IMG/VR virus record: IMGVR_UViG_3300037087_000181
Span: 1-64,000 of that record
DNA from: a virus
Length of the DNA stretch: 64,000 bases
Reading direction: 5' to 3' (one strand)
Shown here: one piece after another, positions 40,074-49,449 of the stretch
How positions within the stretch are numbered: the stretch's first letter is position 1
Layout of the letters: each line of letters begins with the position of its first letter
Translations under genes and position numbers: made by a program
The notes under the pieces: model-generated
The model's database searches: none
The model's input: only the letters and a program-made list of their open reading frames with translations
What the model was told of the DNA's origin: nothing

Positions 40074-40214
40074 ATGGCAAAGAAAAAAGACGGTAAGGGC
40101 AAAGGGACAAAGAAATATGGTCGCAACAAACGCCCTGTAAATTCCGCAATGAGTTCTTACGTCAGAGGGAAAATAACCTTTGAGAGTTATCAAAAACAAA
40201 ACAAGTCTACCTAG
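40074..40214 (+). CDS. Small basic protein, 46 aa
   Basis: Starts MAKKKDGKGKGTKKYGRNKR: strongly positive, then SSYVRGKITFESYQKQNKST. Own promoter and own terminator, so expressed separately. A small DNA-binding or capsid-lining protein is possible but not shown by sequence. Confidence 0.65.
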   Translation: MAKKKDGKGKGTKKYGRNKRPVNSAMSSYVRGKITFESYQKQNKST

Positions 40215-40243
40215 CCAATACCGCTTGTGTTAGTTGGCTCGTA

Positions 40244-40273
40244 AAAAGTCCTCGGTTTTGAACCGGGGCTTTT
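40244..40273 (+). terminator. Intrinsic terminator after the basic protein gene
   Basis: AAAAG-CCTCGGTT / AACCGGGG-CTTTT stem around a TTG loop, 13 pairs with one bulge. Confidence 0.85.
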
Positions 40274-40301
40274 GCATTTCAAGACATTCCTAAAATCTGA
40301 C

Positions 40302-40309
40302 TATCTTTG
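40302..40309 (+). promoter_or_regulatory. -7 box TATCTTTG for the neck genes
   Basis: 18 bases upstream of the ATG at 40328. Confidence 0.75.
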
Positions 40310-40327
40310 TGAAAATAATCATAGAGC

Positions 40328-41074
40328 ATGATTTATACTTCACAAATCTACGATACCTTATTAACGGCAATCCGTAAGGATAAAAGGGGTTTATCCTTTT
40401 CGCCTGATGACTTTAACAACATTATAGTACAGGTAAATCAACGCATTTTCAGACTCAATTATGCGGGATTTGAAAGTTCCAAGTTGTCAATGGACGAGAT
40501 GGATAGTTTTAAAAAAGTTAATGTTCCGATTAATCTTGATACCAATGGCATAGGAATATTACCATCTGATTACTATCACTTAGTCGGCGATCCTTATTAT
40601 ATGCACCCCACATTCGGCAGACGTAGAGTAGACTTAATCACGTCACTTGAACACGGGCAGAGAGAAATGGACTATCTTACTAAGGCATCTATTACTTATC
40701 CTACTACTTTTATGGCTTATGGTGCAACAAGTGAAGACATGTCGTTATATGTTACCCCAACAACCTGTACCCCCATTTACATAGATTATCTCAGAAAGGT
40801 AACTACACCATTTTTGGATTATTATGTTGATACAAATCTTAATATTATTTATATGGCAGAAGGCGCAACGGTAGCGATACCACTTGGTAGTACATCGAGG
40901 AGTGGCGTGTCAGGAATGGCAAATGTCGTTTCACTGACCAAAAACTTTGAGTGGCACGAACATGATATTCCTCAAATAATTAACCTATTACTTGGTACTG
41001 TGGGAATAGCGTTGCCGGACGAAGGACTTGTGCAAATTGCAGAGGCAGACGAACCGAAGATAGAACGTGGCTAA
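40328..41074 (+). CDS. Neck/tail-adaptor-like protein A, 248 aa
   Basis: First of three consecutive proteins of 248, 214 and 240 aa between capsid and tail-stabilisation genes. N-terminal helices (MIYTSQIYDTLLTAIRKDKR) and a beta-rich centre (GILPSDYYHLVGDPYYMHPT). Podoviruses carry head-completion and tail-tube adaptor proteins here. Functional call is from order and size. Confidence 0.5.
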   Translation: MIYTSQIYDTLLTAIRKDKRGLSFSPDDFNNIIVQVNQRIFRLNYAGFESSKLSMDEMDSFKKVNVPINLDTNGIGILPSDYYHLVGDPYYMHPTFGRRRVDLITSLEHGQREMDYLTKASITYPTTFMAYGATSEDMSLYVTPTTCTPIYIDYLRKVTTPFLDYYVDTNLNIIYMAEGATVAIPLGSTSRSGVSGMANVVSLTKNFEWHEHDIPQIINLLLGTVGIALPDEGLVQIAEADEPKIERG

Positions 41075-41076
41075 AT

Positions 41077-41721
41077 ATGATAAAACAGGAAATAAGATCG
41101 CTCGTAAGGAATTCACTCCCCAAAATTGACAAAACAAATAGATTTGCAGATCGTTACATAGATGCTGTTATAGAGAAGGCTCTTGCCTCACTTTATCATG
41201 ATGTCTTTTTAACTAATCCATTAAGTCTTCAGAATTATACAAAAGTTTATTATACTATAGGATTTGATTATAATACAACAGGAGTTACTTACTGCACACT
41301 TCCTGAGAGTATAATCCCCCTTGAGCGGAAAGGGTCAGGTGTCATTAGGGTTTCAGCGCCAGCACAAGGTCAACTTATATTCTTTCCTACAGATTTTAGG
41401 GAGATGGATTTAATTGCTAATGGTAGTTTTTTTAATTCAGTCAACACTAAGGTAGGCTACGCAGTTAATCAAACACGTATGGAGTTATATAATTTATCTA
41501 TGTCCATAAAAGGTCTTAGATTGGATTTACTCATTCCATTTAGCAAATATGCAGAGGATGAAGAGGTAAAAATTCCAGAGATAACGGATGTAATAGGAAC
41601 AAACTATCGGCAGGTAGCACAAACTTTTATGGATAGGGTAATGGCGATTTTGGGTGTTGTGGCTCCCGTGGACACAAAGGATGACAACGCTAGTGTAATG
41701 ACTAACGCTAAAGACAATTAA
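41077..41721 (+). CDS. Neck/tail-adaptor-like protein B, 214 aa
   Basis: Similar plan to its neighbours: helical N-terminus with RYIDAVIEKALASLYHDVFL, then a beta-rich segment (YCTLPESIIPLERKGSGVIR) and C-terminal acidic linker. Two-base spacing on each side. Probably part of the head-tail connector; not recognised individually. Confidence 0.5.
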   Translation: MIKQEIRSLVRNSLPKIDKTNRFADRYIDAVIEKALASLYHDVFLTNPLSLQNYTKVYYTIGFDYNTTGVTYCTLPESIIPLERKGSGVIRVSAPAQGQLIFFPTDFREMDLIANGSFFNSVNTKVGYAVNQTRMELYNLSMSIKGLRLDLLIPFSKYAEDEEVKIPEITDVIGTNYRQVAQTFMDRVMAILGVVAPVDTKDDNASVMTNAKDN

Positions 41722-41723
41722 TT

Positions 41724-42446
41724 ATGACAGATACAAGTGCTCTCATTCCAATTGAACAGATAGTAACACGATGGCTCTTTAAATATCGTAAGTCGGTTGA
41801 TGATTATGGTCTTTACGTGGAACATGCCGCCCAATGTTACCAGGATTTCAATCTTTATGATGGTGAAATATTAACCACAGCAAAGGTCACTCTCAATCCA
41901 ACTTTGAAGTGTATTGAGATGCCAGACGACCTACTTAAGTTCATTAATTTAGTAACCCCAATCAAAGGTGGGTATTGGAGTTTCACACAAAATGATAACA
42001 TTGTCAACACAACAACAACGGTAGGTGGCGTAGAGACAAGGGACGACACACAAGGGGAAGGTGTTAAAATGGACGTGGACAGGGTTGTGAGTTATGGTGC
42101 AAAGGGAGGATATAATAAGTTCAGATGTACTGTTGATATGGCGGCAAGACGAATCTACACGGATAACACCTACACCGCCAATGATTATATGGTTCTTTTG
42201 TACGTGTCGTCAGGTATCAATGCCACAGGAGAGACCAAAGTTCCCTCATTCCTAATACCTGTTTTTGATGCTTATCTGCTTTGGAAAGAAACAATCATTG
42301 AGTTAAACCTCGCAAAGTTACACGACCAAAGATTTGATCAATACTGGAAAGAAAAGATGAAGGTCAGAAATCTCATCAATGCTATGTCGAAGGATGAGTG
42401 GCTTGACATATTTTATTCACAATTTACACAGGCTCCACAGCGTTAG
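41724..42446 (+). CDS. Neck/tail-adaptor-like protein C, 240 aa
   Basis: N-terminal helix IEQIVTRWLFKYRKSVDDYG and beta segments (CIEMPDDLLKFINLVTPIKG), ending with helices (LWKETIIELNLAKLHDQRFD). Resembles gp4-like or ring-forming tail adaptors by order and composition. Ends about 40 bases before a new promoter. Confidence 0.5.
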   Translation: MTDTSALIPIEQIVTRWLFKYRKSVDDYGLYVEHAAQCYQDFNLYDGEILTTAKVTLNPTLKCIEMPDDLLKFINLVTPIKGGYWSFTQNDNIVNTTTTVGGVETRDDTQGEGVKMDVDRVVSYGAKGGYNKFRCTVDMAARRIYTDNTYTANDYMVLLYVSSGINATGETKVPSFLIPVFDAYLLWKETIIELNLAKLHDQRFDQYWKEKMKVRNLINAMSKDEWLDIFYSQFTQAPQR

Positions 42447-42489
42447 AAAAATAATTGTAAATTTATTTGCATAATTCATTTATCTGGTT

Positions 42490-42497
42490 TATCTTTG
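42490..42497 (+). promoter_or_regulatory. -7 box TATCTTTG for the lipoprotein gene
   Basis: 36 bases upstream of the ATG at 42534. Confidence 0.7.
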
Positions 42498-42533
42498 GTT
42501 CGTAATTAATTATGAATTTTAAAAACAAGAGAA

Positions 42534-43049
42534 ATGAAAAAGACATTCTTTATTATTCTGACAATTATTGTGGTTTTTATATCCACAAGTACGTCAAGTT
42601 GTGACGACAAAAGCAGCAATACTGTTTTAGCACAGAAACAGGAAGCAATTATGCAGGAAGCCAACAGACAGGTTGGTATGCCTAATATCGTAAATTTTAC
42701 ACAAAGGAAACAGTTAAAAATGATTCAAGAACTTTGTGATCAGGAAAATCTCATTTGCTATGCTTATATTGTACCTGAATTAACAGGGAAACCTGTTTTT
42801 CTTGGCAAATGTATAGGATTTGGAATACCATTTTCTACTCAATACACAAATCCCGAAGCATACGTTCGTGTTTATTCTGGGAATTATGTTACACTACCAC
42901 AAGCCGATCCTAATGGTTTATTCATGCCAGCAAGTGCAGAAGGAACATGGCTTATGTTAATTGACCCAAAAACAAATGAACCACATCCTGTATATATTGA
43001 ACCAAGGGTTTTAGTATCTCCGTTTCCATTACCAACCGCAGTAAATTAA
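42534..43049 (+). CDS. Conserved phage lipoprotein, 171 aa
   Basis: Residues 1-23 form a lipoprotein signal (MKKTFFIILTIIVVFISTST, then SSC as the lipobox with Cys23). The mature part has MQEANRQVGMPNIVNFTQRK, LICYAYIVPELTGKPVFLGK, and LPQADPNGLFMPASAEGTWL, a pattern I know from conserved phage/prophage lipoproteins of unknown role. Located in the outer envelope by prediction; superinfection exclusion or lysis (spanin-like) are candidates. Confidence 0.75.
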   Translation: MKKTFFIILTIIVVFISTSTSSCDDKSSNTVLAQKQEAIMQEANRQVGMPNIVNFTQRKQLKMIQELCDQENLICYAYIVPELTGKPVFLGKCIGFGIPFSTQYTNPEAYVRVYSGNYVTLPQADPNGLFMPASAEGTWLMLIDPKTNEPHPVYIEPRVLVSPFPLPTAVN

Positions 43050-43054
43050 ACAAC

Positions 43055-43387
43055 ATGAAGACAAGTAAAATAGTTTTATTATCAGTTGCCGGATTTGTTT
43101 TTCTTTTACTCCTTGGTTTAGGGTTGGGATATTATGGAGTATTTGCCACAAAAACAGTAGGCAAGGCACAGCAGAACGCCAACAGGGAGGTCTTTGAACA
43201 GACACAGAGTTATGTTGAAGGGAAAAGGCAAGAACTACAAAAGGATTATCACGAATGGTTGAATACGAAACCAGAAGATAAGGTGGCAATTGAAGGAATT
43301 ATAAGATCAAGTTTCGCAAGTTTTGATGAAGATAAATATTTAACTGGCGATTTATATAACTTCCTTCATAAAATAAAAAATAAATAA
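43055..43387 (+). CDS. Single-pass membrane protein, 110 aa
   Basis: One N-terminal transmembrane segment (about residues 6-28) followed by a helical periplasmic or cytoplasmic part with QNANREVFEQTQSYVEGKRQ. Resembles phage membrane proteins found beside the above lipoprotein, so the two could form an inner/outer membrane pair, as spanins do; inference. Ends before a terminator. Confidence 0.65.
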   Translation: MKTSKIVLLSVAGFVFLLLLGLGLGYYGVFATKTVGKAQQNANREVFEQTQSYVEGKRQELQKDYHEWLNTKPEDKVAIEGIIRSSFASFDEDKYLTGDLYNFLHKIKNK

Positions 43388-43412
43388 TTACTAAACCTTA
43401 TGTATCAATGAG

Positions 43413-43443
43413 AGGGGACGGTCAAAAACGACTGTCCCTTTTT
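43413..43443 (+). terminator. Intrinsic terminator
   Basis: GGGACGGTC/GACTGTCCC 9-bp stem (one G-T pair), loop AAAAAC, T-run. Confidence 0.9.
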
Positions 43444-43448
43444 CTTGC

Positions 43449-43456
43449 TATCTTTG
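43449..43456 (+). promoter_or_regulatory. -7 box TATCTTTG for the second HNH gene
   Basis: 18 bases upstream of ATG 43475; the in-frame TTG at 43445 lies at its edge and is excluded. Confidence 0.7.
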
Positions 43457-43474
43457 CAGAAGAATAAGATAATC

Positions 43475-44146
43475 ATGTGTGATATTCCAACAAAAGTTTG
43501 TTCTAAGTGTAAAATAGAGAAGCCTATTGATTGTTTTCATAAGAAAACAGCCAACAGGGACGGGCATAAGGCGGAATGTAAGGAGTGTATTGCAAAAGAC
43601 GCCACTGTTTTTTATAAAAAAAACAAAGAAAGGGTTAATAAGGTTAAGAAAATATATTATAACGCTCATAAGGAACAGTATTTTAAATATGGGAAAAAAG
43701 AAGGAAAGGTTGAGTATCAAAGGGATTATCGTAAAAGACATAAAGAATCATTAAAGGAATATAGTAGGGAGTATCGTAATAAAAATCGGATTCCCTTGAA
43801 TGCAAAAAGACTTGCCAAGAAAAAAACAAATATTAATTTTATGCTGGCATGTACGCTCCGAAATGAGATATACAATGCTGTTAAAAAAAGCAAAAAGATA
43901 TATAAGATGAAGGAGGTTCTTGGTTGTTCTCTTGATTTCTTAAAACAACACATTGAATCTCAGTTCACAGAGGGTATGACATGGGAAAACCACGGAAGGT
44001 TTGGCTGGCATATTGATCATGTTCTTCCATGTAAGTCGTTTGACTTATCTGACTCAGAACAGCAGAAAAGGTGTTTCAATTGGAGTAATTTACAACCGCT
44101 TTGGTGGTATGACAATATATCTAAAGGTGCAAAGATAGTCGCATGA
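43475..44146 (+). CDS. HNH homing endonuclease, paralogue of the 37275 gene, 223 aa
   Basis: Start at ATG 43475 (MCDIPTKVCSKCKIEKPI). Same plan as the first: zinc finger (CSKC then GHKAECKEC), basic helical linker, and the HNH core with FGWHIDHVLPCKSFDLSDSE and NWSNLQPLWWYDNISKG. Shared GHKAEC and DHxxPxxSFDL segments show common ancestry. Stop overlaps the next ATG by four bases, so it was inserted right in front of the tail-stabilisation gene. Confidence 0.85.
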   Translation: MCDIPTKVCSKCKIEKPIDCFHKKTANRDGHKAECKECIAKDATVFYKKNKERVNKVKKIYYNAHKEQYFKYGKKEGKVEYQRDYRKRHKESLKEYSREYRNKNRIPLNAKRLAKKKTNINFMLACTLRNEIYNAVKKSKKIYKMKEVLGCSLDFLKQHIESQFTEGMTWENHGRFGWHIDHVLPCKSFDLSDSEQQKRCFNWSNLQPLWWYDNISKGAKIVA

Positions 44147-47100
44147 GCAACGTAACGCAGGAAATTTTATTCAATGGGAGTGGCTTAAATACCGATGATA
44201 ATCAGAACTTTATCGCCAACGGGGATTCCCCTTGGAGGTTGAATGTGATGGTTTCAGGAAACGAGGCGGCTGGTATTTTGACGAATATTTTAGGTAATAG
44301 TTTGTCTGTGGATATAACTGACCACAAACTTAGTCTATCACACACCTATACAACTATTGGAAGTTATTATAATCGGCTAACCCGTAAGGTTTATTATTTT
44401 GTATGGTCAACTCCTTATGATAGTGGGGGTGGGGTGTATATTTATGATAATAGACTTTTTGAGTTTGATGAAGACAAGAAGACCCTTGAATTAATTTTTT
44501 TAGATTCTCATAATTATTTTGGTTTGTCCTTAAGTACACCTTTTAAGGATTCTTCGATGCTCGGTGATTGGCTATATTTCAACCCAAGAGTATCAGAACC
44601 AAAGATGATTGATGTGGTTCGTGCCTTCAATTACACAAACTACGTTACATATTCTACGTCATCAATATATGTCTTCGGAGACAAGGTTACATTCTATGGT
44701 GGGTTATTTGTAGCTTTAGCGGGCGTATCAACAGGACAGACACCGATAACTCATCCTGAAAAATGGAACAGGATAGGAGATTCTTATCGAGATAAGTCAG
44801 ACTTAGTTTTTGACAGTGAGTTTGACTACGCTTTCAATGTACTTAAGATGCCACCTGTTATAAGACCAAAGGTGTCTTACGGTAATGATACACACATTCA
44901 GGTAAATAATGTAAGAGGAAAATTATTCAGATTTTCTTATAGGTATAAATACTTCGACAATACATATTCTAAATATTCTGCATTTTCAGACATCACACTA
45001 CCTGAGGAAAGTGAAATTTATAATGGAGAGGTACTCAATAGCACCGTTACTAATAATTACATTAAGATTTCTATCAACGCTCATTCCCCCGCATTGGTTA
45101 AGGAGATAGAGATCGTTGCGCAAGAAACTACTGGTGACTGGAAAAGGGTTAAGATAATAAATAGACAAGAACAGGCAGAACTCACTACCTTTGACATGTC
45201 TTTTAACTTCTATAATAATGAAAGTTATTTAACAGTAACAAACATAGAAGTAGCCACGGTAAGTGATTATGTTCCACAGAGAGCAAACTCTATGGAGATA
45301 ATAAATAAAAACATTCTGACCTATGGTGGGTGCTTAGAAGGGTTTGATAACATACCGAAAGATGAGATAAGGGTTGGACTGACACCCGTGTTGCAAAGTA
45401 TATACTCACCCCCTATAATAGGTGCTACGAGAAGGAATAATATACCTTGGGATATTACTGATGTTGTTGTTCTTTATGATGGCAATCCAATAGAATACGG
45501 GAAAGGAATTGATATAGGCTCTTGGTGGCCCGGAACGGTTGTGGCAGGAGATGTTTATGTTGTCACTATTGATGGAAAGACAAACATCTATACAGTAACC
45601 GCAAATGATGTAGCACATACGAACGTTGCTATGGCTAGTCTGATAGCCTTTTTAAGTGATAATTATAGTACCTATGGCATAAGGATTCAATCCGACCCTA
45701 ATTTAATAGACATATTGTCTCTCTATGGTAATCCGATAGTGGCAGACATCACACAGTCATTGTTTTGTGTAAATGGTGGTGCGAGTAATCTACTCACAAA
45801 GAAAAGTGGATTTAAGACAGGAGCTAACCACCCGTTCTGTATCTTCTATTATGACGATAACCTACGCAGGTGGGATGCACAAGTCTCGAAAGAAAATGTA
45901 CATATCTTCGGTTTAGAGATGCACGGGACAACTGTATATGTTCCCATGCTTAATGAGGTAAGCCCTCCTCCTGATGACACCTCATATAAATGGACTATTG
46001 ATTGGGAAGTTTATCATCAACCCCCAGTAGGCGCAAGATATTGGAGATGGGGTTATGCCGGGAATAGCCTATGTTCAAAAATGGTTCAGTACATAGTATC
46101 TGATGTTACCGATGGTGATCCCGCCACGGATGGAGCCAACCTATGTAAGGTAAATATTACTCCGCTGCAAACGCTTAAGAGTACAATAACGGCAGATTGG
46201 AATCAGTACCCTAATTCAATCATTGATACCTATACATGGAAGACGGGAGATAGGATACGTTTTATAACCAAAAAGGTTGTCTCTGCGGGGTCAGCAGTAC
46301 TTGGGGATATTATTGATGGTGTTTATGAATATGAAATATTAAAGCAATCTGGTGATGATTCTGAATTTATATTTATTCAGGGATTAATTGCATCAAATGG
46401 TATAACGGCAGCCGATATAGGAGAAAATTCATTAGCAGAGATATATTCCCCTCTTGCGACTATTAGTGAGACACAGACGGTATATTATGAGTTTGGCGAT
46501 ATGATGCCTATTCGTGAAGATTCGGCAGGAGTAATGGTACATTATGGGCAGAACGGCATTCATAACCAAGATACAGTACTTTCTCATACTGCAATGGGTA
46601 GTTTTGATAGTGGAGATGTCTATCATATAATGAGGACACCATCAAAGCCTATTGATACTGACAACCCACTCGTGGGGTTCTTTCATGAGTCACAATGGTA
46701 TTCAGATTTTTATGAAAGTACCGATTTTAATAAAGGGAAAATAGGCTTTGAAACTAATTTTGGGCAGAGATTTCTAAATATAGTCAGATACTCACGACCC
46801 TACTTTCAGAACACAGAGATTAATGGGCTATCTACTTTTGAGGAAGACGATGCTAATAACTGGCCGGGTTATAAAGAATATAACGACATCTTTGGGGATA
46901 TTGTGGCTATTTATGAGTTTGGGGACACGCTAAAGGTTTATCAGGAAAGAAAACCATCATCGACACTTGTCGGGAGGCAGGAATGGCTCGGTGCAAATGG
47001 AGAACCAACAGTAGCCGTTAGTGACGTTGTGCTCGGAGCAATAAGATATGATAAATCTAATTATTCGACTATATTTCCCGAATCATTATCAAGAAATAAT

Positions 47101-49023
47101 AACTTCATATATGGGTTTGATATTTATAATGGTGCAGCATGGAGGGACGGGAATAATGGTATATTTCCTATAAGTGGTCGTTATACTACGGAAGATAATA
47201 ATAACGATTACAAGATGCAGACCTATTTCAAACTAAAGGCAAAGGCACTTATGGAATCTGGCATAAGTCATGTTAGCGTGCTTACTGTTTGGGATGAAGA
47301 ATATAAGTTACTTTATGTTATTTTTAAAGATTCAGTTATCCAAGATAATAATGAAACGATAGTTTTTCACGAACCGAGTAATAGGTGGATCACTTTCACG
47401 GAATTTGACCAAACATCCATCAATGGTTTCAACACACCCCTTGAATTTTTTAAAGAGTGTTATATAATAGTTAAGGGATTTGAAAATGGGATAGGGTTTT
47501 CTTTCGATTATGATACAAGATTTGCTCATTTTAATCTCGGAGGAGGACTTGGTACTACGGCACTTACGCTCGTTAACCCGGAAATGTTACCTATTGAGAT
47601 AACAATGCCTACTCCACAAATAAGTTCTTCCCCTTTATTATCTACGATGCCTCTTAACATAGTATTAACACTTCCATTACCAGATATTGGAGTTTCGTGG
47701 GTTCATAATAGTAATCCAGTCATGATATTTGCTGCCGAAGACCACACATCGGATATAGCACAGATCACTTATATGGATATTATAGGAAATGTTCGTGTAT
47801 TCATTGGCGAAATTCCCAATTGGATTACCGTGTGGAACTATTCTGGGAGATATGCTTTCAGTGCGGGTGATGATATTTTTGAGGGAGAGGATATAAGTAT
47901 TTTCCCCAATAGTGTCAATACATCTTTTCAACGCACGGTATCGGTTATTTTTGCCGATTTATTGGGTAATATAAGCACAGTTTCAGTAACGCAGGAAGCA
48001 TCGGTTATTGAACCCTTAGTCGTTATTTCTAAGAATCCACTCGACACCACAGACTTTTTGATATATCCTAATATAACTTCAGGGTCATGTTATGTCGGGG
48101 ATAATACTGTTTCGATTACATTTTCAGTACATAAATCATCTCTTGGAACGGGGATGCCGCTGATTGTTTATTATGTTATAACAAGAGATGGTGTTTATGA
48201 TGAACAAGGTGAGTTATCTGCGAGGGACGGGATACAAACAGCTAAAATTATTTCTTTAAGCAGTAATGCTATTGCCAGTGAGGTAATAATAGTTTACTTA
48301 AGTGGTATTCCGGTAGGTTCTCCAACGGGGATTATGGATGTTAATATAAGTGCGGGTATATTGCCATTGGTTATTACACTACCAACCCCTATTGTTAGCG
48401 TATCATGGATTACGGTTAGTAATGACACCATGAATTGGACGGCATTACAGTATGGTTCGTCCCAAAAAAGAATTTCTATTGTTTCTGTAGTCGGAACATG
48501 GGCAACATTACAGTCATTTCCATCATGGATTACTATTGTCGAAAATAGTGAGGGAAGTATTATCGAAATAGGTGATACAATATCTGATGGAGAAACAATA
48601 GCATTATATCCAAAGAATATAAATACCCTCCCAACGATAATATCAGGTTTTGTTAGCATTATTGATAATATTGGAAATATAAGTACAATACAGGTTACAC
48701 AACAGGCGTCCTTAGTTAATCCAGATGTAAGGGTATGGATGAATCCATCGGATACATCAGGAATCACATTATCTGGTGCATTTGGGACGGCTGCAATCGG
48801 GAGTAAGAATATAAATATTACCTTTACGCCTAATGATCCGTATGTAGGTAATGGAGGGGTATTAAATTTGGAATATCAAATATGGAAGAATACCATACAG
48901 GTAGGTGGTGGAAATTTAATGAATCTTTCAAACAAGAAAGTTAACACAAAACTATTAACAATGTCATCTATAGCAAACGCAGGGGATATAATCACAGTAT
49001 ATTTAAACGAATCAAATTTATAA
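44143..49023 (+). CDS. Giant tail-stabilisation-like protein with C-terminal BACON-like repeats, 1626 aa
   Basis: N-terminus FNGSGLNTDDNQNFIANGDS followed by PWRLNVMVSGNEAAGILTNI and LGN matches the start of podovirus/crAss tail-stabilisation (P22 gp10-like) proteins. The middle is beta-rich with FN3-like strands. From about residue 1170 two tandem modules repeat the order SWV/SWI, PNWITV/PSWITI, GNISTVSVTQEA/GNISTIQVTQQA, as in BACON-like or Ig carbohydrate-binding repeats. Probably a nozzle or tail hub protein whose C-terminus binds surface glycans. Confidence 0.7.
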   Translation: MSNVTQEILFNGSGLNTDDNQNFIANGDSPWRLNVMVSGNEAAGILTNILGNSLSVDITDHKLSLSHTYTTIGSYYNRLTRKVYYFVWSTPYDSGGGVYIYDNRLFEFDEDKKTLELIFLDSHNYFGLSLSTPFKDSSMLGDWLYFNPRVSEPKMIDVVRAFNYTNYVTYSTSSIYVFGDKVTFYGGLFVALAGVSTGQTPITHPEKWNRIGDSYRDKSDLVFDSEFDYAFNVLKMPPVIRPKVSYGNDTHIQVNNVRGKLFRFSYRYKYFDNTYSKYSAFSDITLPEESEIYNGEVLNSTVTNNYIKISINAHSPALVKEIEIVAQETTGDWKRVKIINRQEQAELTTFDMSFNFYNNESYLTVTNIEVATVSDYVPQRANSMEIINKNILTYGGCLEGFDNIPKDEIRVGLTPVLQSIYSPPIIGATRRNNIPWDITDVVVLYDGNPIEYGKGIDIGSWWPGTVVAGDVYVVTIDGKTNIYTVTANDVAHTNVAMASLIAFLSDNYSTYGIRIQSDPNLIDILSLYGNPIVADITQSLFCVNGGASNLLTKKSGFKTGANHPFCIFYYDDNLRRWDAQVSKENVHIFGLEMHGTTVYVPMLNEVSPPPDDTSYKWTIDWEVYHQPPVGARYWRWGYAGNSLCSKMVQYIVSDVTDGDPATDGANLCKVNITPLQTLKSTITADWNQYPNSIIDTYTWKTGDRIRFITKKVVSAGSAVLGDIIDGVYEYEILKQSGDDSEFIFIQGLIASNGITAADIGENSLAEIYSPLATISETQTVYYEFGDMMPIREDSAGVMVHYGQNGIHNQDTVLSHTAMGSFDSGDVYHIMRTPSKPIDTDNPLVGFFHESQWYSDFYESTDFNKGKIGFETNFGQRFLNIVRYSRPYFQNTEINGLSTFEEDDANNWPGYKEYNDIFGDIVAIYEFGDTLKVYQERKPSSTLVGRQEWLGANGEPTVAVSDVVLGAIRYDKSNYSTIFPESLSRNNNFIYGFDIYNGAAWRDGNNGIFPISGRYTTEDNNNDYKMQTYFKLKAKALMESGISHVSVLTVWDEEYKLLYVIFKDSVIQDNNETIVFHEPSNRWITFTEFDQTSINGFNTPLEFFKECYIIVKGFENGIGFSFDYDTRFAHFNLGGGLGTTALTLVNPEMLPIEITMPTPQISSSPLLSTMPLNIVLTLPLPDIGVSWVHNSNPVMIFAAEDHTSDIAQITYMDIIGNVRVFIGEIPNWITVWNYSGRYAFSAGDDIFEGEDISIFPNSVNTSFQRTVSVIFADLLGNISTVSVTQEASVIEPLVVISKNPLDTTDFLIYPNITSGSCYVGDNTVSITFSVHKSSLGTGMPLIVYYVITRDGVYDEQGELSARDGIQTAKIISLSSNAIASEVIIVYLSGIPVGSPTGIMDVNISAGILPLVITLPTPIVSVSWITVSNDTMNWTALQYGSSQKRISIVSVVGTWATLQSFPSWITIVENSEGSIIEIGDTISDGETIALYPKNINTLPTIISGFVSIIDNIGNISTIQVTQQASLVNPDVRVWMNPSDTSGITLSGAFGTAAIGSKNINITFTPNDPYVGNGGVLNLEYQIWKNTIQVGGGNLMNLSNKKVNTKLLTMSSIANAGDIITVYLNESNL

Positions 49024-49027
49024 TAAA

Positions 49028-49444
49028 ATGGCAAGTTCAATTCCAAGAGAGAGAAGAAAAGATTATGCGGTAGCAATGGCAGCTAAAAATTTGAAGATAG
49101 CTTTCTTCACAGAGATGGCAGCTTATGATCCATTAACGGCAACGACATATACAGCGCTTGCCGCTATTTGTACAGAGGTTTCCAGTTCGGGTACTGGCTA
49201 TACTACGGGTGGTTACGCACTCACTGGTAAGACATCAGCATACTTATCCACTAATGGGGCGATAATGACGGCATATCTATTAAGTGTTTCTAATGCCACA
49301 TTTTCAGTGCAATATGGGGTTATTTATGATTCAGCAACAGATAAGATTGAGGGCGTGCAAGATTGGTACACAACTTATGTTGTAACGAATGGAACGATAA
49401 CTATTACTTTCGACAATTCAAATGGGGTATTTAATATTCAATAG
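49028..49444 (+). CDS. Hypothetical virion protein, 138 aa
   Basis: Basic N-terminus (MASSIPRERRKDYAVAMAAK) then Thr/Ser/Ala-rich beta segments (TYTALAAICTEVSSSGTGYT). Four bases after the giant tail protein. Resembles small phage structural proteins in composition; not recognised. Confidence 0.55.
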   Translation: MASSIPRERRKDYAVAMAAKNLKIAFFTEMAAYDPLTATTYTALAAICTEVSSSGTGYTTGGYALTGKTSAYLSTNGAIMTAYLLSVSNATFSVQYGVIYDSATDKIEGVQDWYTTYVVTNGTITITFDNSNGVFNIQ

Positions 49445-49449
49445 GTTTA

